Positions 43,796 to 53,175 are shown, counted from the stretch's first letter. The stretch is 64,000 bases of DNA from Streptomyces mutomycini (GCF_001700505.1 NZ_MAPV01000116.1:1-64000); one strand, 5' to 3'. A program made the numbers and translations. Notes: generated by a model from the letters alone, not told the origin.

Positions 43796-44958
43796 GGCAG
43801 CCGCTCCCCGATCGCGCGGTAGACAGCCGGATCGGTCCAGTAGGCGCTGTGCGCCACGGGGAAGGGCTGCCGGCTGTCGGTGGCGACATCGTGTGCCCGG
43901 CCGGGGAAGAGCGGCTCGGCGGCGTACCCCAGCAGGTCGCGGCGATCGTACAGATTCAGCCACGGTGGTACGTGACCGGGCAGCGGAGCGGGATGGGCGA
44001 GCGAGGGCAGCGCGCCCGTCTCGTACAGGAAGGGGCCCTGCGAGCCGACCGTTATCAGGAGTTCGACTCCCGGCAGGGGCCCGGATATGAGGGTGTCGAG
44101 CGCGACGATGCCGCCGAGGCTGTGTCCGAGCAGGACCACGGGCGGCTCCGCTGTCGCCACCAGATCCCGCAGGCCCTGGCGCATGTCCTCACCTCGGGCG
44201 AGGTACTTGAGGATGTCGCCGGCGGCCGGGTGCGCGGCGTCGGTCAGCGCGCGGCGGCGGCGCACGGCGTAGCGGGAGCCGAGGCGCACGATCGGCCTCC
44301 CCGCCAACCGCAGCAGAGGTCCGCGGCCGGTGCCCGCCGGCGGGGCGCCCAGACGCTCGGCAAGCACCGCGACAGTCGCGTCCCTCACGTCGCCGCCACT
44401 CTGCACGGGGCTGTCGGCCGCGAGTTCGGCGGCCACGACGACAGCGGTCAGCGCCCGGGCCAGTACCCATGCCAGGGCCTCCGGGTCGAGGGCCTCGGCG
44501 GCGGGACCTAGGAGAGGGTTGCGCGCCAACTCTGCTGCCGCAAGGGGAAGTCCGGGGCCGAGCGCGCCCGCCCCGAGTTCGGTGTCTCCGGCGATCCCCC
44601 GAAGGAGAGCCCTCGGACGTTCGTCCGGGAAGGCCGCACCGGGCGCCGTGACGCGCGGGCCCGCTCCGGCGGCGGCGGTGGCGAGCTCGGCCGAGGGGTC
44701 CTCGTACAGCCGGGCCCACTCCTCCGCCTCGTCGCTGTCGTCAGGACCCCCGGTGCTCCGACCGGTTCCCGCGCCGGGGGCCGCCGGGATACTGGCGCCG
44801 TCCGCGGCGAGCTTCGCCCCGTACCTCCCGCCCCAGTCGTACGCGATGACACGAGTCCCGGGAGCGGTTGTCGCGAGACCTGAGACGATCCGCGCGAGCA
44901 GCGTGCCGAGATGTGGTTCGCGCACACCTGTGCCGTGAGTGAAGACCACCGTGGTCAT
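43792..44958 (-). CDS. Alpha/beta hydrolase in the conflict operon
   Basis: A 388-residue predicted serine hydrolase. TVVFTHGTGVREPHLG gives the oxyanion-side His-Gly, the nucleophile elbow GHSLGG has Ser280, and the C-terminal FPVAHSAYWTD supplies the likely catalytic His. An insert of about 190 residues, rich in Ala and Gly, separates the first strand from the elbow. The start is the ATG at 44958. It is coupled to the caspase gene downstream. It may be a second effector, for example a lipase acting on membranes; the substrate is unknown. Confidence 0.82.
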   Translation of the reverse strand: MTTVVFTHGTGVREPHLGTLLARIVSGLATTAPGTRVIAYDWGGRYGAKLAADGASIPAAPGAGTGRSTGGPDDSDEAEEWARLYEDPSAELATAAAGAGPRVTAPGAAFPDERPRALLRGIAGDTELGAGALGPGLPLAAAELARNPLLGPAAEALDPEALAWVLARALTAVVVAAELAADSPVQSGGDVRDATVAVLAERLGAPPAGTGRGPLLRLAGRPIVRLGSRYAVRRRRALTDAAHPAAGDILKYLARGEDMRQGLRDLVATAEPPVVLLGHSLGGIVALDTLISGPLPGVELLITVGSQGPFLYETGALPSLAHPAPLPGHVPPWLNLYDRRDLLGYAAEPLFPGRAHDVATDSRQPFPVAHSAYWTDPAVYRAIGERLP

Positions 44959-45049
44959 GTGTCCGCCCCCGTCGTCTCTGTGCCGCCGGTCCTGCCCGTC
45001 GCTGTGGGAGCGGTGGGCAGGACCGGCGGTTCCCCGGTCTGCCTCGACG

Positions 45050-48000
45050 TCACATCGGCAGTGGCGTGATGTCGCACTCGATGCGCTGGTGGAGCCTGGC
45101 CGCCGTGTGCCAGGGGTGGTTCGCGCCGAGCAGACGCGAAAGCCCCTGTGCCGCGACACTGTTCAGCCGGTCGGCCTCCTCCGACTCGCCGAGTCCGCGC
45201 CGGTCGAGCGCCAGATTCGCCGTGCAGGCGAGTGTCAGCGGATGTTCGGGCCCGGCGATCTCCGTGAGCTTGGGGAGCAGGTCCGCGTCGGCGGCCATGG
45301 CCTGTGCGAAGTCCAGCCGCGCGTAATGGTCGTTGGCGCGGCACATCGCCGCCGTCAGCGTACTGATGTGGCGCGTCCCCAGTGTGCTCTCCAGGCCCTC
45401 CAGAGCCTGGGCGTCCAGCGCCTCCGCCCGGTCCGTGTCGCCCTGTGCCCGGAGCGTCGCGGCGAGGTTCACCCTGGCGAAGTGGGTGTAGGGATGGTGG
45501 TCGCCGAGTACCGCGAGGTAGCCGGACAGCGTCTGCTCCCCCAGTTCGCGGGAGCCGACGAGGTCGCCGTTCAGGCGGCGTTCGACCATGGCGTGGTTGG
45601 CGGCACAGAGCGCGTCGGTGTTGTTCAGACCGTAGCGGCTGGTGAACCGCTCGAGGGTCTGCTCGGCGAGGGTGGCTCCGCCCTCGACCACACCGGCCCT
45701 GCGGCGGCACACCGCGAGATTCAGCGCGGCGCGGATGGTGGCCGCGTTCGTTTCCCCGAAGTGGGTCACGTACGGCAGGTAATTGGACTCCTGGAGTGCG
45801 CGGGCACCCAGGTAGTCGCCGGCCTCACGCAGGTCGATGGACAGTCCGTTCAACGTGTTGAGCGTCAGCCCGTTCACGGGGCCGTACAGCAGTTCCCTCT
45901 GCCGCGCGGTCTCTTCGTCGATCTCCCGCGCCAGTGCGAAGTTCCCGTTCAGCCGCAGCGTCACACCGTAGTCGTGCGCCGCGCTCAGCGTCGTGGGGTC
46001 CTCCGGTCCGAACAGGTCGCTCGCCCGGGTGAACGCCTCCTCGGCCAGCACGCGCGCCTGCGTGAACTCACCCTGGTGCCGCAGCGCACCGGCCATCTGC
46101 CACATGGAGTCGATGAGTTCCTCGTCGGGGATCTGCGCCCCTCGTGAGATCGCCAGAGCCCGCTCGTTGTGCACGATCGCCTCGCCCGGGCGCCCCAGCA
46201 GCCGCAGGTAGAAGCCGAGGAGCTTGGTGATCCTGATGACGTGGAGGTCCTCGTCACCGGACTGGGCGCGCCACGCGGCCCAGGCCAGCCGGGCCTGGGC
46301 CGCGCCTGATTCGTGCGCACCCCAGTAGTAGAGGAAGAACACCATGTCGTAGACGAGGTCACGGACCCACGCGTCGGAGCTCTCCACCGCTCCGGACGCG
46401 ATCACGTGCGGGAGGATCGCCTGGTAGGCGGGCCACTGGTCCGGTGAGGCGGGCGCACCGGGCTTGGCCGTCGTGAGCAGCAGGTGGGCGGCCCGCGTCA
46501 TCCTGGCCCGCTCCTCGGGATCCATCCTGGCCACGATCACGTTCTGCATCAGCCGGTGCATCTGCAGGGTGGCGGTCTTGTGGTCCAGCCTCACCAGCGA
46601 CAGCTTGCTGAGGTCCCGGGTCGCGCGGGCCAGCAGCAGGGGGTCACGCAGGACCGGGTCGAGTTCGGGGGTGACCTCGACGTTACGGCCGCCCCTGAAG
46701 AGGTTGAGCGGGATGGGCTCCGGCGCCATGCAGGCGCAGATCTCGAGGAGTTGGCGTGCCGCCGGGTTGTCCCGTGAGAGGCGCCCGAGGGAGATGTCCC
46801 AGACCGCCGCGACCGGCAGCGGGTAGTCGGGGGAAGGGTCGAGTTCGAGGATCTCTGGGCGGCGCTCCTCCAGCAGGCTGAGGTACTCGTCGACCGGCAT
46901 CCCGGTGGCGGCGTGCCAGGCGCCGGCCTGCTCGACCGCGAGGGGCAGGTCCCCGAGCGCCGCGGCGAGCCGGTCCGCGTCACCGTAGCTGAGGCCGCGG
47001 GCGCGGCGCTGCAGGAGCGCGATGCTCTCCTCCCGGTCGAAGACGTCGACGCTGAGAGGCGTGGCGACGCGTTCCCACTCACGGTTGCGAGAGGTGACGA
47101 TGATCTTCCCGGGCCCGCCGTTGGGGAAGTAGGACCGGACGGCCTCGATGTCCTCGGCGTTGTCGAAGACCAGCAGCCAGTTGTCGAACGGCTTGCCCGT
47201 ACGGAGTGCCTCGCGCACGGCGGGCACCGCGGCGTTGGCCTGCGGTCCCACCTCCAGGCCGAGGCTGCGTGCGAGGTCGGCGAGCGCCCCCAGGATCAGG
47301 TTCTCCTGCTCCGAGGGGATCCACCAGATGACGTTGAACTCGCCGCTGTGGCGGTACACGTACTCCACGGCGATCTGTGACTTGCCGACACCGCCCATGC
47401 CGTGCAGCGCGTGCGGGAGTACGGCTGTGGTCTCATCCTCCCGCAACTGCCTCTCCACCGCCGCCAGAAGACTTTCCCGCCCGGTGAAATTCGGGTTCTT
47501 CGGTGGCACGTTGCCCATGATCTTGGGCTGGCCCGTGCGGACGAACCGTAGCTCCGGTGCCGTCGTGTGCGTACGCTCGTCGACCCTCCGGGCATCCGGC
47601 TCGGTGTCTACGGGTGGTGTCGTCGGCGACACAGATCCTCCAGGTGGAACCGTCGATTGCGACGGGGAAGCGGGGCCGTTCTCATTCACATCAGGTGCCT
47701 CTTTATCATCTCTTGTCCCCTCCGCCGGCACTCCCGCGCCGCGCGACATCCCCCGGTTCAGCTGAGCGGCCCGGCGCCGGTACGGCAGACCTCCCAGCGC
47801 CCTCAGCACCGCCAGTTCGATGCGCACCCAGGCCGGCCCCGCCTCGCGGTCCGGGAGCGCCGCTCCCACCGGGTCACGCAGCGCCGCTCGCAGGCGTACG
47901 CCCTGGGACCGGCCGGACCGCGACTCCGCCAGCAGGGCCACCGCCCGCGCGAGTTGGGTGCGGCTGCCGGTGGCCAGCAGGGCCTCGCGTATGCCGTCGG

Positions 48001-49381
48001 CGAAGTCGGGTCCGCCCTCGCCGTCCCGGTTCCAGTCGATGAGGCCGCCCATCATCACCTCGGACAGGTGCTCGGGGCGGGTCTCGGGCAGCGCGCGGTC
48101 CCGCAGTTCCTCGATGACGTCGAACCGCACCGGCGCCACGGCCAGCAGAACGGCGAGCTGGCGTGCGAACGGGCTGGCCAGTGAGAAGAACCTGCGGACG
48201 GCGTCGGCCGCCGAGCGTGGCCCGTCGAGCCTGGGCGTCCTCAGCCCTGGAGCGGACACGCCCTTGGCCATGGCCCCGGCCAGCACGACCGGAAGCGCCC
48301 GGCGTACACCGCGTTCGCCCGTGACCAGATCGGCCCAGGCACGGAACGATCCGGGGCGCAGGCTGAGCACCGGAACGGCCACGGATCCGTCCCCGGTGCC
48401 GGGCAGGACGTGGGGGTGCTCGGGTACGCCCTGGGGAGGGTGGCACAGGACATGGCGATTGAGCGACCCGAAACCGGCGGCGTCGAGCCGGGCCCTGAAG
48501 GGGTAGACCGAGGACCGGTGGCGCAGGTACGGCGGCAGCAGATGGACCAGCGCCGTGGGCCCGGACGACGCGAGCCGCCCCAGCAGTTCGTCGGCGCCGC
48601 CCTCCGCCCACCCGGGTGCCAGCCCGTCGGTCACCACGAGGAACAGCCGCGACCCGCGACCGTCAAGGAGCTCGGCGGGGTCGGCGCGCCTGTTGCCGGG
48701 CCAGCGCAGCACGGGTGCCTCCCCGCCCGGCAGCGTGACGTCGACCGTACGCACGTCCCGGAAGGCCCCGCTGCGCACCGCTTCGTCGGACAGCTGACGC
48801 AGGGATCTGTCCCACACGGGCATGGTGGGCGCCCTGTCCACGAGCAGCATCAGATCGAAGGCGCGCTCCTGCACCGGATCGAGGTAGGGGATCCACAGTC
48901 CGTCGATGACACCGTTCTCCGCGGTGCGTGCCTCGTCGAGCTTGCTCTCGTGGCGTGAGGGCACCCGACGGCCGAAGCCGCGCAGGGCCTTGGCCAGGCG
49001 CAGAGGCACCGCGGGGCGCGTGGGGCGGATCTCGTGGGGCAGGACCGAGTCGGGCAGGTCCTGCCGGCTCTCCTCGACACCGCTGATCTCCGCACCGTGA
49101 AGGCTCTCGCCACTGCTTCCGGCAGGCACGATCTCCGGTGCCCCCTGCTCCACGGAAGGGGCCGGGACATCGGTGGAGTGCTCGGCCACACCGTCAGGTA
49201 AGGATTCCGGGGCCCCGCCCGCCCCTGCGCCGGTGCCGGTGTCGGCTCCATGCCACGCAGCCGCCAGCCAGACCGCGTCGGCGAGGTCCTGCCAGCTCGC
49301 CTCACCGTCGGTTTCCTGGAGGTCGCCGCCGCTCGGCGCGGGCTCCGTATCCGGTGCGCGTTCCCGTGGCGAGCCGTTCAT
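45050..49381 (-). CDS. vWA-like / NB-ARC / TPR signalling NTPase (FxsT/SAV_2336-like)
   Basis: A 1443-residue cytoplasmic switch. Order: a disordered acidic N-terminus (1-120); a vWA-like domain related to the SAV_2336 N-terminal family (about 173-345, LLVDRAPTMPVW and LVVTDGL); a helical region to about 540; a low-complexity linker; NB-ARC ATPase (about 633-900) with P-loop GMGGVGKSQ at 661-669, Walker B WLLVFDNAED, IIVTSRN and the GDLPLAVEQAG switch; then TPR-type helical repeats to the end (about 960-1443). This matches the TPR proteins of FxSxx-COOH systems and the STAND NTPases of conflict systems. The ATG start overlaps the MoxR stop. The TPRs are the likely signal sensor and the NTPase the trigger. 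Confidence 0.87.
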   Translation of the reverse strand: MNGSPRERAPDTEPAPSGGDLQETDGEASWQDLADAVWLAAAWHGADTGTGAGAGGAPESLPDGVAEHSTDVPAPSVEQGAPEIVPAGSSGESLHGAEISGVEESRQDLPDSVLPHEIRPTRPAVPLRLAKALRGFGRRVPSRHESKLDEARTAENGVIDGLWIPYLDPVQERAFDLMLLVDRAPTMPVWDRSLRQLSDEAVRSGAFRDVRTVDVTLPGGEAPVLRWPGNRRADPAELLDGRGSRLFLVVTDGLAPGWAEGGADELLGRLASSGPTALVHLLPPYLRHRSSVYPFRARLDAAGFGSLNRHVLCHPPQGVPEHPHVLPGTGDGSVAVPVLSLRPGSFRAWADLVTGERGVRRALPVVLAGAMAKGVSAPGLRTPRLDGPRSAADAVRRFFSLASPFARQLAVLLAVAPVRFDVIEELRDRALPETRPEHLSEVMMGGLIDWNRDGEGGPDFADGIREALLATGSRTQLARAVALLAESRSGRSQGVRLRAALRDPVGAALPDREAGPAWVRIELAVLRALGGLPYRRRAAQLNRGMSRGAGVPAEGTRDDKEAPDVNENGPASPSQSTVPPGGSVSPTTPPVDTEPDARRVDERTHTTAPELRFVRTGQPKIMGNVPPKNPNFTGRESLLAAVERQLREDETTAVLPHALHGMGGVGKSQIAVEYVYRHSGEFNVIWWIPSEQENLILGALADLARSLGLEVGPQANAAVPAVREALRTGKPFDNWLLVFDNAEDIEAVRSYFPNGGPGKIIVTSRNREWERVATPLSVDVFDREESIALLQRRARGLSYGDADRLAAALGDLPLAVEQAGAWHAATGMPVDEYLSLLEERRPEILELDPSPDYPLPVAAVWDISLGRLSRDNPAARQLLEICACMAPEPIPLNLFRGGRNVEVTPELDPVLRDPLLLARATRDLSKLSLVRLDHKTATLQMHRLMQNVIVARMDPEERARMTRAAHLLLTTAKPGAPASPDQWPAYQAILPHVIASGAVESSDAWVRDLVYDMVFFLYYWGAHESGAAQARLAWAAWRAQSGDEDLHVIRITKLLGFYLRLLGRPGEAIVHNERALAISRGAQIPDEELIDSMWQMAGALRHQGEFTQARVLAEEAFTRASDLFGPEDPTTLSAAHDYGVTLRLNGNFALAREIDEETARQRELLYGPVNGLTLNTLNGLSIDLREAGDYLGARALQESNYLPYVTHFGETNAATIRAALNLAVCRRRAGVVEGGATLAEQTLERFTSRYGLNNTDALCAANHAMVERRLNGDLVGSRELGEQTLSGYLAVLGDHHPYTHFARVNLAATLRAQGDTDRAEALDAQALEGLESTLGTRHISTLTAAMCRANDHYARLDFAQAMAADADLLPKLTEIAGPEHPLTLACTANLALDRRGLGESEEADRLNSVAAQGLSRLLGANHPWHTAARLHQRIECDITPLPM

Positions 49382-50433
49382 CAGCGGCCTTTCGAGAGAT
49401 CGCGGAGAAGCATCTCAAGAAGCTTGAGCCCGTCGGCGTCCGCCCGGAACCCGTGGGCCGTGGTCAGCTGCACCGCGTTGAGCAGCTGGTCGACGGACTG
49501 GGTGCCCCCGCCGTCCAGCCGCCTGACGAAGTCGTCCACGAGGTTCTCGATGCCTTCGGGGCGCCGGCCCAGGTGGCTCACCACGATGGACACCAGCTGT
49601 TCACGGCTGGGCGGGCGCATCTCGAGCGGAAGGCACCTGCGCCGGAAGGCTGCCGGGAACTCGCGTTCTCCGTTGCTCGTGATCACGACGACGGGGAACT
49701 CCGCGCACTCGACACGGCCCGCCTCGATGACGGCCCGGCCCTGGGGGTCGTCGGTGAAGACGGACACCTCGGCCACCCCGGCACGCACCAGTTCCGGGAT
49801 CTCGTAACTGCCGTTCTCCAGGACGTGGAGCAGGTCGTTGGGCAGGTCGATATCGCTCTTGTCCAGCTCGTCGACGAGCAGCACCCGGGGGCGCTCGTAC
49901 GCGAGCAGAGCCGTCCCCAGCGGGCCGAGCGTCACGAAATCCCCCAGGTCAGGGGCGCTTCCCGTGTTGCTCTCCGGCTCCGCGGCGCCCTCGGCGCGCC
50001 AGGCGGCGATGGCCTGGGCCCGGCCGATGGCGTCGTACTCGTAGAGACCGCCGCGCAGTGTGGTCCGGCTGACGATGCTCCACGGCAGCACCCTGCCCAG
50101 CCCCAGTTCCTGGGCGATCAGGTAGGCGAGCGTGGACTTGCCGACTCCGGGCGGCCCGGTGATCAGCAGAGGACGGCGCAGCAGGAGTGCGGCGTTGACC
50201 GCGTTGATCTCGTCCTCGCGTAACTGCGGGCCCTCCTGTACGGTGCCGAGCCGGCGCAGCGCGGACTGCGCGTCGTCGGGAGGAACCTGCTGCAGCGGGC
50301 TTCCCGCGAACACCCGCCAGGGCGGCGGCTGGGGCAGCTCCGGCGCGTCACCGGCGGGCGGTCGCCCCGTTGCGTGGAACACCCTCCAGGAGGGGGGCGT
50401 GACGGACTGCGCCACCGAGACCTGCTCGGTCAT
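49381..50433 (-). CDS. MoxR-type AAA+ ATPase
   Basis: A 350-residue AAA+ protein. Walker A GPPGVGKST is at 93-101 and Walker B RVLLVDELDKSD at about 183-194. Sensor 1 is VVVITSNGERE, and an arginine finger region is AAFRRRCLPLEM. The N-terminal 55 residues are Pro-rich with a repeated (P)SWRVF/PPWRVF motif, perhaps a docking element. The start overlaps the VMAP stop (ATGA). In the ternary conflict systems known from Actinobacteria, a MoxR ATPase works with a VMAP protein and a vWA protein, which is the set found here. Confidence 0.88.
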   Translation of the reverse strand: MTEQVSVAQSVTPPSWRVFHATGRPPAGDAPELPQPPPWRVFAGSPLQQVPPDDAQSALRRLGTVQEGPQLREDEINAVNAALLLRRPLLITGPPGVGKSTLAYLIAQELGLGRVLPWSIVSRTTLRGGLYEYDAIGRAQAIAAWRAEGAAEPESNTGSAPDLGDFVTLGPLGTALLAYERPRVLLVDELDKSDIDLPNDLLHVLENGSYEIPELVRAGVAEVSVFTDDPQGRAVIEAGRVECAEFPVVVITSNGEREFPAAFRRRCLPLEMRPPSREQLVSIVVSHLGRRPEGIENLVDDFVRRLDGGGTQSVDQLLNAVQLTTAHGFRADADGLKLLEMLLRDLSKGR

Positions 50434-51935
50434 GCTGTCAACTCCTCGCAGTCGATCAGGCGGTTGGGATCATCCCACAGAAGTGCCAGATGCTTCCCGA
50501 GGGACCAGTTGTCACGGTTCATCCCCTCGGCCTTCTTGCGCAACGCGCTGACCTTCGAAGGGATTTGTGAGGGTGGGTGCGCCAGCAGCAGCGTCAGCAC
50601 CTCGCCCGACAGCTCGGGGCTTCCCGTTCTGCGGTCCCAGGCCGCAAGACCCACCCCCTGAGCGATCGCGGTGACGAGTGCTTCCAGGCCGAGACCGGGC
50701 AGTGCGGGTACGTCGAGGATGACCGCGGTCAGGCCTGGGTCCGCTATCAGCTTGGCACGCCAGCGGTCGAGCCGCTCCCCCTCTTCGCCGTGCCAGCGGT
50801 AGGACTCGGCCACACCGGCGTTCCTGAGTTGTGTCCAGCGTTCCCGCCACAGAGGCAGATATCCGTCCGTCTGCGCCGCTCTCATGCGTTCGAGCGACCT
50901 CAGGTGGACGTGGTAGCGAAGACTGATCGGCAGCGGGTCGCCACTCCATGTGCCCATTTCCAACCGGGCCATATCGTGGTTCATCAGGGAGAACGGCACC
51001 ACGAACTCCACCTGGGGCGTCGGTTCGCTCTCCGTCACCGGCATGCCCGCCCAGCGCTCCTGACCGCGCCCGATGGCTCGTTCGACCTCGTCCGCCAGTC
51101 CGTCGAGCGTCGTGGGGCGGACCTCCCCGGCCACCGGCTCCCAGTATCCTGGCGCGGCATTGACCCAGTGACGTACGTAGATATCGGCCGAACTGTCGTC
51201 GGCGGGCTCCACCATCACGACGAGGCAACGTGCCACTTCAGGGTCAGCCGTCGGCAGGGCCGCGATCGCGCGCCTGCGTTCCCCCAGCGCCTGCACGGCT
51301 TCCGGGCCGACTTCCCGGGCCCACGCGTCCGACCACTCCCTGAGCTCTTCGCGCAGCGCCGGCTGCTCCAGGAACGCGGTGATCTCGACCAGCACGAGCG
51401 CCGGGGGCAGACCGTCGACCTGGGTGTTGACCCCGCACAGGTGGTCGAAGCGCTGGGCCGGCGTCTGCCCGTAGGGGATGTCGACGCCCAACTCGTGGTT
51501 CAGCAGGGCGTGCAGACGGCCGTCGTCGACGCGCCGTACGTCGGCGAGCAGCCGGTGGATCTCGCGCACCGACCTGTCGGTGAAGTCGGGTGCACCCATG
51601 GCGCCCGCCCCGCCGGACCGGGCGAGCTCCGAGAGCCGGGCGAGCTGGGCGGAGGATTCGGGCCCCCCGATGACACCCACGGTGAAGGCCAGGGCCGCGA
51701 GGCCCGTTTCGTACCTCAGCAGGTCCCTGACGAAGAACAGCATGTCGGCGCGTGGATTCTGACGCCGATAGGTGAACTCCGCGCCGAGCTGTTCGGCGGC
51801 GAAGGCGATGAACTGGGCGCACTGATCGCGATCGGTCACGAAATCCTGCACGCACAGGAATTCGACCAGTCTTCCGATGAGTTGCGCTCTGGTCTCGTCC
51901 GGTTCATCCACTCCGGGCAGCCCGTGCACCACCAC
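50430..51935 (-). CDS. VMAP (vWA-MoxR-associated) conflict-system protein
   Basis: A protein of about 501 residues, probably the scaffold of the system. The C-terminal half (about 230-501) shows the VMAP-C pattern: VEFVVPFSLMNHD, RYHVHLRSLERMR, and the terminal GKHLALLWDDPNRLID. Two helical segments precede it. The second, FTDRSVREIHRLLADVRRVD onward (about 120-205), resembles effector-associated domains and could pair with the caspase's EAD. I prefer the GTG at 51935 (VVVHGLPGVDEPDE), preceded by a GGGGGTGG stretch. The frame opens at 51989 but would then include a TTA codon and the probable promoter. It is the first gene of the operon. Confidence 0.82.
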   Translation of the reverse strand: MVVHGLPGVDEPDETRAQLIGRLVEFLCVQDFVTDRDQCAQFIAFAAEQLGAEFTYRRQNPRADMLFFVRDLLRYETGLAALAFTVGVIGGPESSAQLARLSELARSGGAGAMGAPDFTDRSVREIHRLLADVRRVDDGRLHALLNHELGVDIPYGQTPAQRFDHLCGVNTQVDGLPPALVLVEITAFLEQPALREELREWSDAWAREVGPEAVQALGERRRAIAALPTADPEVARCLVVMVEPADDSSADIYVRHWVNAAPGYWEPVAGEVRPTTLDGLADEVERAIGRGQERWAGMPVTESEPTPQVEFVVPFSLMNHDMARLEMGTWSGDPLPISLRYHVHLRSLERMRAAQTDGYLPLWRERWTQLRNAGVAESYRWHGEEGERLDRWRAKLIADPGLTAVILDVPALPGLGLEALVTAIAQGVGLAAWDRRTGSPELSGEVLTLLLAHPPSQIPSKVSALRKKAEGMNRDNWSLGKHLALLWDDPNRLIDCEELTA

Positions 51936-51956
51936 CGACCACCCCCGTCGAGTCGG

Positions 51957-51989
51957 TAACGCCGTTATGACAGACCGTGAAGTTATCAC
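51957..51989 (-). promoter_or_regulatory. Possible operator and promoter of the conflict operon
   Basis: TAACGCCGTTA (51957-51967) is an 11-base palindrome, and GTGA-AGTTA-TCAC lies at 51977-51989. Both are AT-rich for this genome and sit just upstream of the preferred VMAP start. They are reasonable sites for a repressor or the promoter core, but no cognate regulator is adjacent and the assignment is tentative. Confidence 0.35.
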
Positions 51990-52112
51990 GTCGGATCTTC
52001 AGCAACCAGGTTCGATCCAGGCCCTGTTGACGACCCGTGACGCACGCGTGGCGGTCCGCACGACAGCACGCCGGGACACACACCACCCGGCCGGGTGAAC
52101 GCGCCCCGGCAC

Positions 52113-53120
52113 TCAGACCGGCGCCGGCCCGGAACTCGCGCGCACCGTCAGAACCGGCTCCAGCAGCTCCACTTCGTCGGTACCCCGGCCCGCGAGTTCG
52201 GCAACCACCTGTTCCACCGCTCTGCGCCCCATCTCCTGCGCGGGAATGGCCACGGAGGTGAGCCGCACCGATGCCTGCGTGGCCACCTGTTCGGGACAGA
52301 TGGCCACGACGGACACGTCCTCCGGCACGGCGCGCCCCTGCTGCTGGAGCAGATTGAGCAGCGGCTCGACGGCGGCCTCGTTCTGGACGATGAAGCCGGT
52401 CGTTCCCGGCCGTTCGTCGAAGATCCGGCCCAGGGTGCCGGCCATGGCGGCGTACCCGCCCTCGCAGGGGCGGTGCAGGATCCGCATCCCCGTCTCCTGC
52501 GCCTTGGCCCGTATGCCGTCCACGGTCCGTTCGGCGAAACCGGTGTGCCGCTCGTAGACGGCGGCCGCCTCTCCGATCACCGCCACCTCGCGGTGCCCGA
52601 GGCCGGCGAGGTGGTCCACGCACAGCGCCCCGGTGGCCTCGAAGTCGAGGTCCACGCAGGTCAGCCCCGAGGTGTCGGCGGGCAGGCCGATCAGGACGGC
52701 GGTCCGGCCGGAATCGCGGAGGAGCGGCAGCCGTTCGTCGTGCAGTTCGACGTCCATCAGGATCATGGCGTCCGCCAGCGAGCTCCCCGCGATCCGGCGG
52801 ACGGCCGCCGGGCCCTCCTCGCCGGTGAGCAGCAGGACGTCATGGCCGTGCGTACGGGCGCTCGTGGCGACGGCGATGGCGATCTCCATCATCACCGGCA
52901 CGTACATGTCGGTGCGGAGCGGCACCATCAGAGCGATGATGTTGGACCTGCTGCTGGCGAGGGCGCGCGCACCGGCGTTGGGGTGGTAGCCCAGCTGTTG
53001 GATACTGTCCTCGACCCGTTCCCGGGTGGAGGCCGAGATCGACCGCTTACCACTGAGGACATAGCTCACCGTGCTCGCGGAGACTCCTGCGTGCTGGGCG
53101 ACCTCGGCAAGCGTGACCAT
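52113..53120 (-). CDS. LacI-family repressor, probable regulator of the xyloglucan locus
   Basis: A 335-residue repressor. The N-terminal LacI helix-turn-helix and hinge are intact (TLAEVAQHAGVSASTVSYVLSG, then NAGARALASSRSN), followed by a periplasmic-binding-like sugar-sensing domain (about 60-335). The start is the ATG at 53120. Its upstream region has one perfect and one near-perfect copy of the 14-bp operator that also flanks the xyloglucan promoters at 26.6-26.8 kb. It therefore probably represses itself and that locus and is released by a xyloglucan-derived sugar. The neighbouring pectinesterase gene is upstream in the same direction but its promoter lacks the site. Confidence 0.92.
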   Translation of the reverse strand: MVTLAEVAQHAGVSASTVSYVLSGKRSISASTRERVEDSIQQLGYHPNAGARALASSRSNIIALMVPLRTDMYVPVMMEIAIAVATSARTHGHDVLLLTGEEGPAAVRRIAGSSLADAMILMDVELHDERLPLLRDSGRTAVLIGLPADTSGLTCVDLDFEATGALCVDHLAGLGHREVAVIGEAAAVYERHTGFAERTVDGIRAKAQETGMRILHRPCEGGYAAMAGTLGRIFDERPGTTGFIVQNEAAVEPLLNLLQQQGRAVPEDVSVVAICPEQVATQASVRLTSVAIPAQEMGRRAVEQVVAELAGRGTDEVELLEPVLTVRASSGPAPV

Positions 53121-53161
53121 TCGGCTTCTCCCCTACAGTGGGCGACCGCAAGGGAGAGCGG

Positions 53162-53175
53162 GTGAAGCGCTTCGA
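53162..53175. promoter_or_regulatory. LacI-type operator, imperfect copy (autoregulation)
   Basis: GTGAAGCGCTTCGA differs from the 14-bp consensus only at its first two bases and keeps the 10-bp core GAAGCGCTTC. It lies 42 bases upstream of the lacI-family start, in a position to block transcription. Confidence 0.75.
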
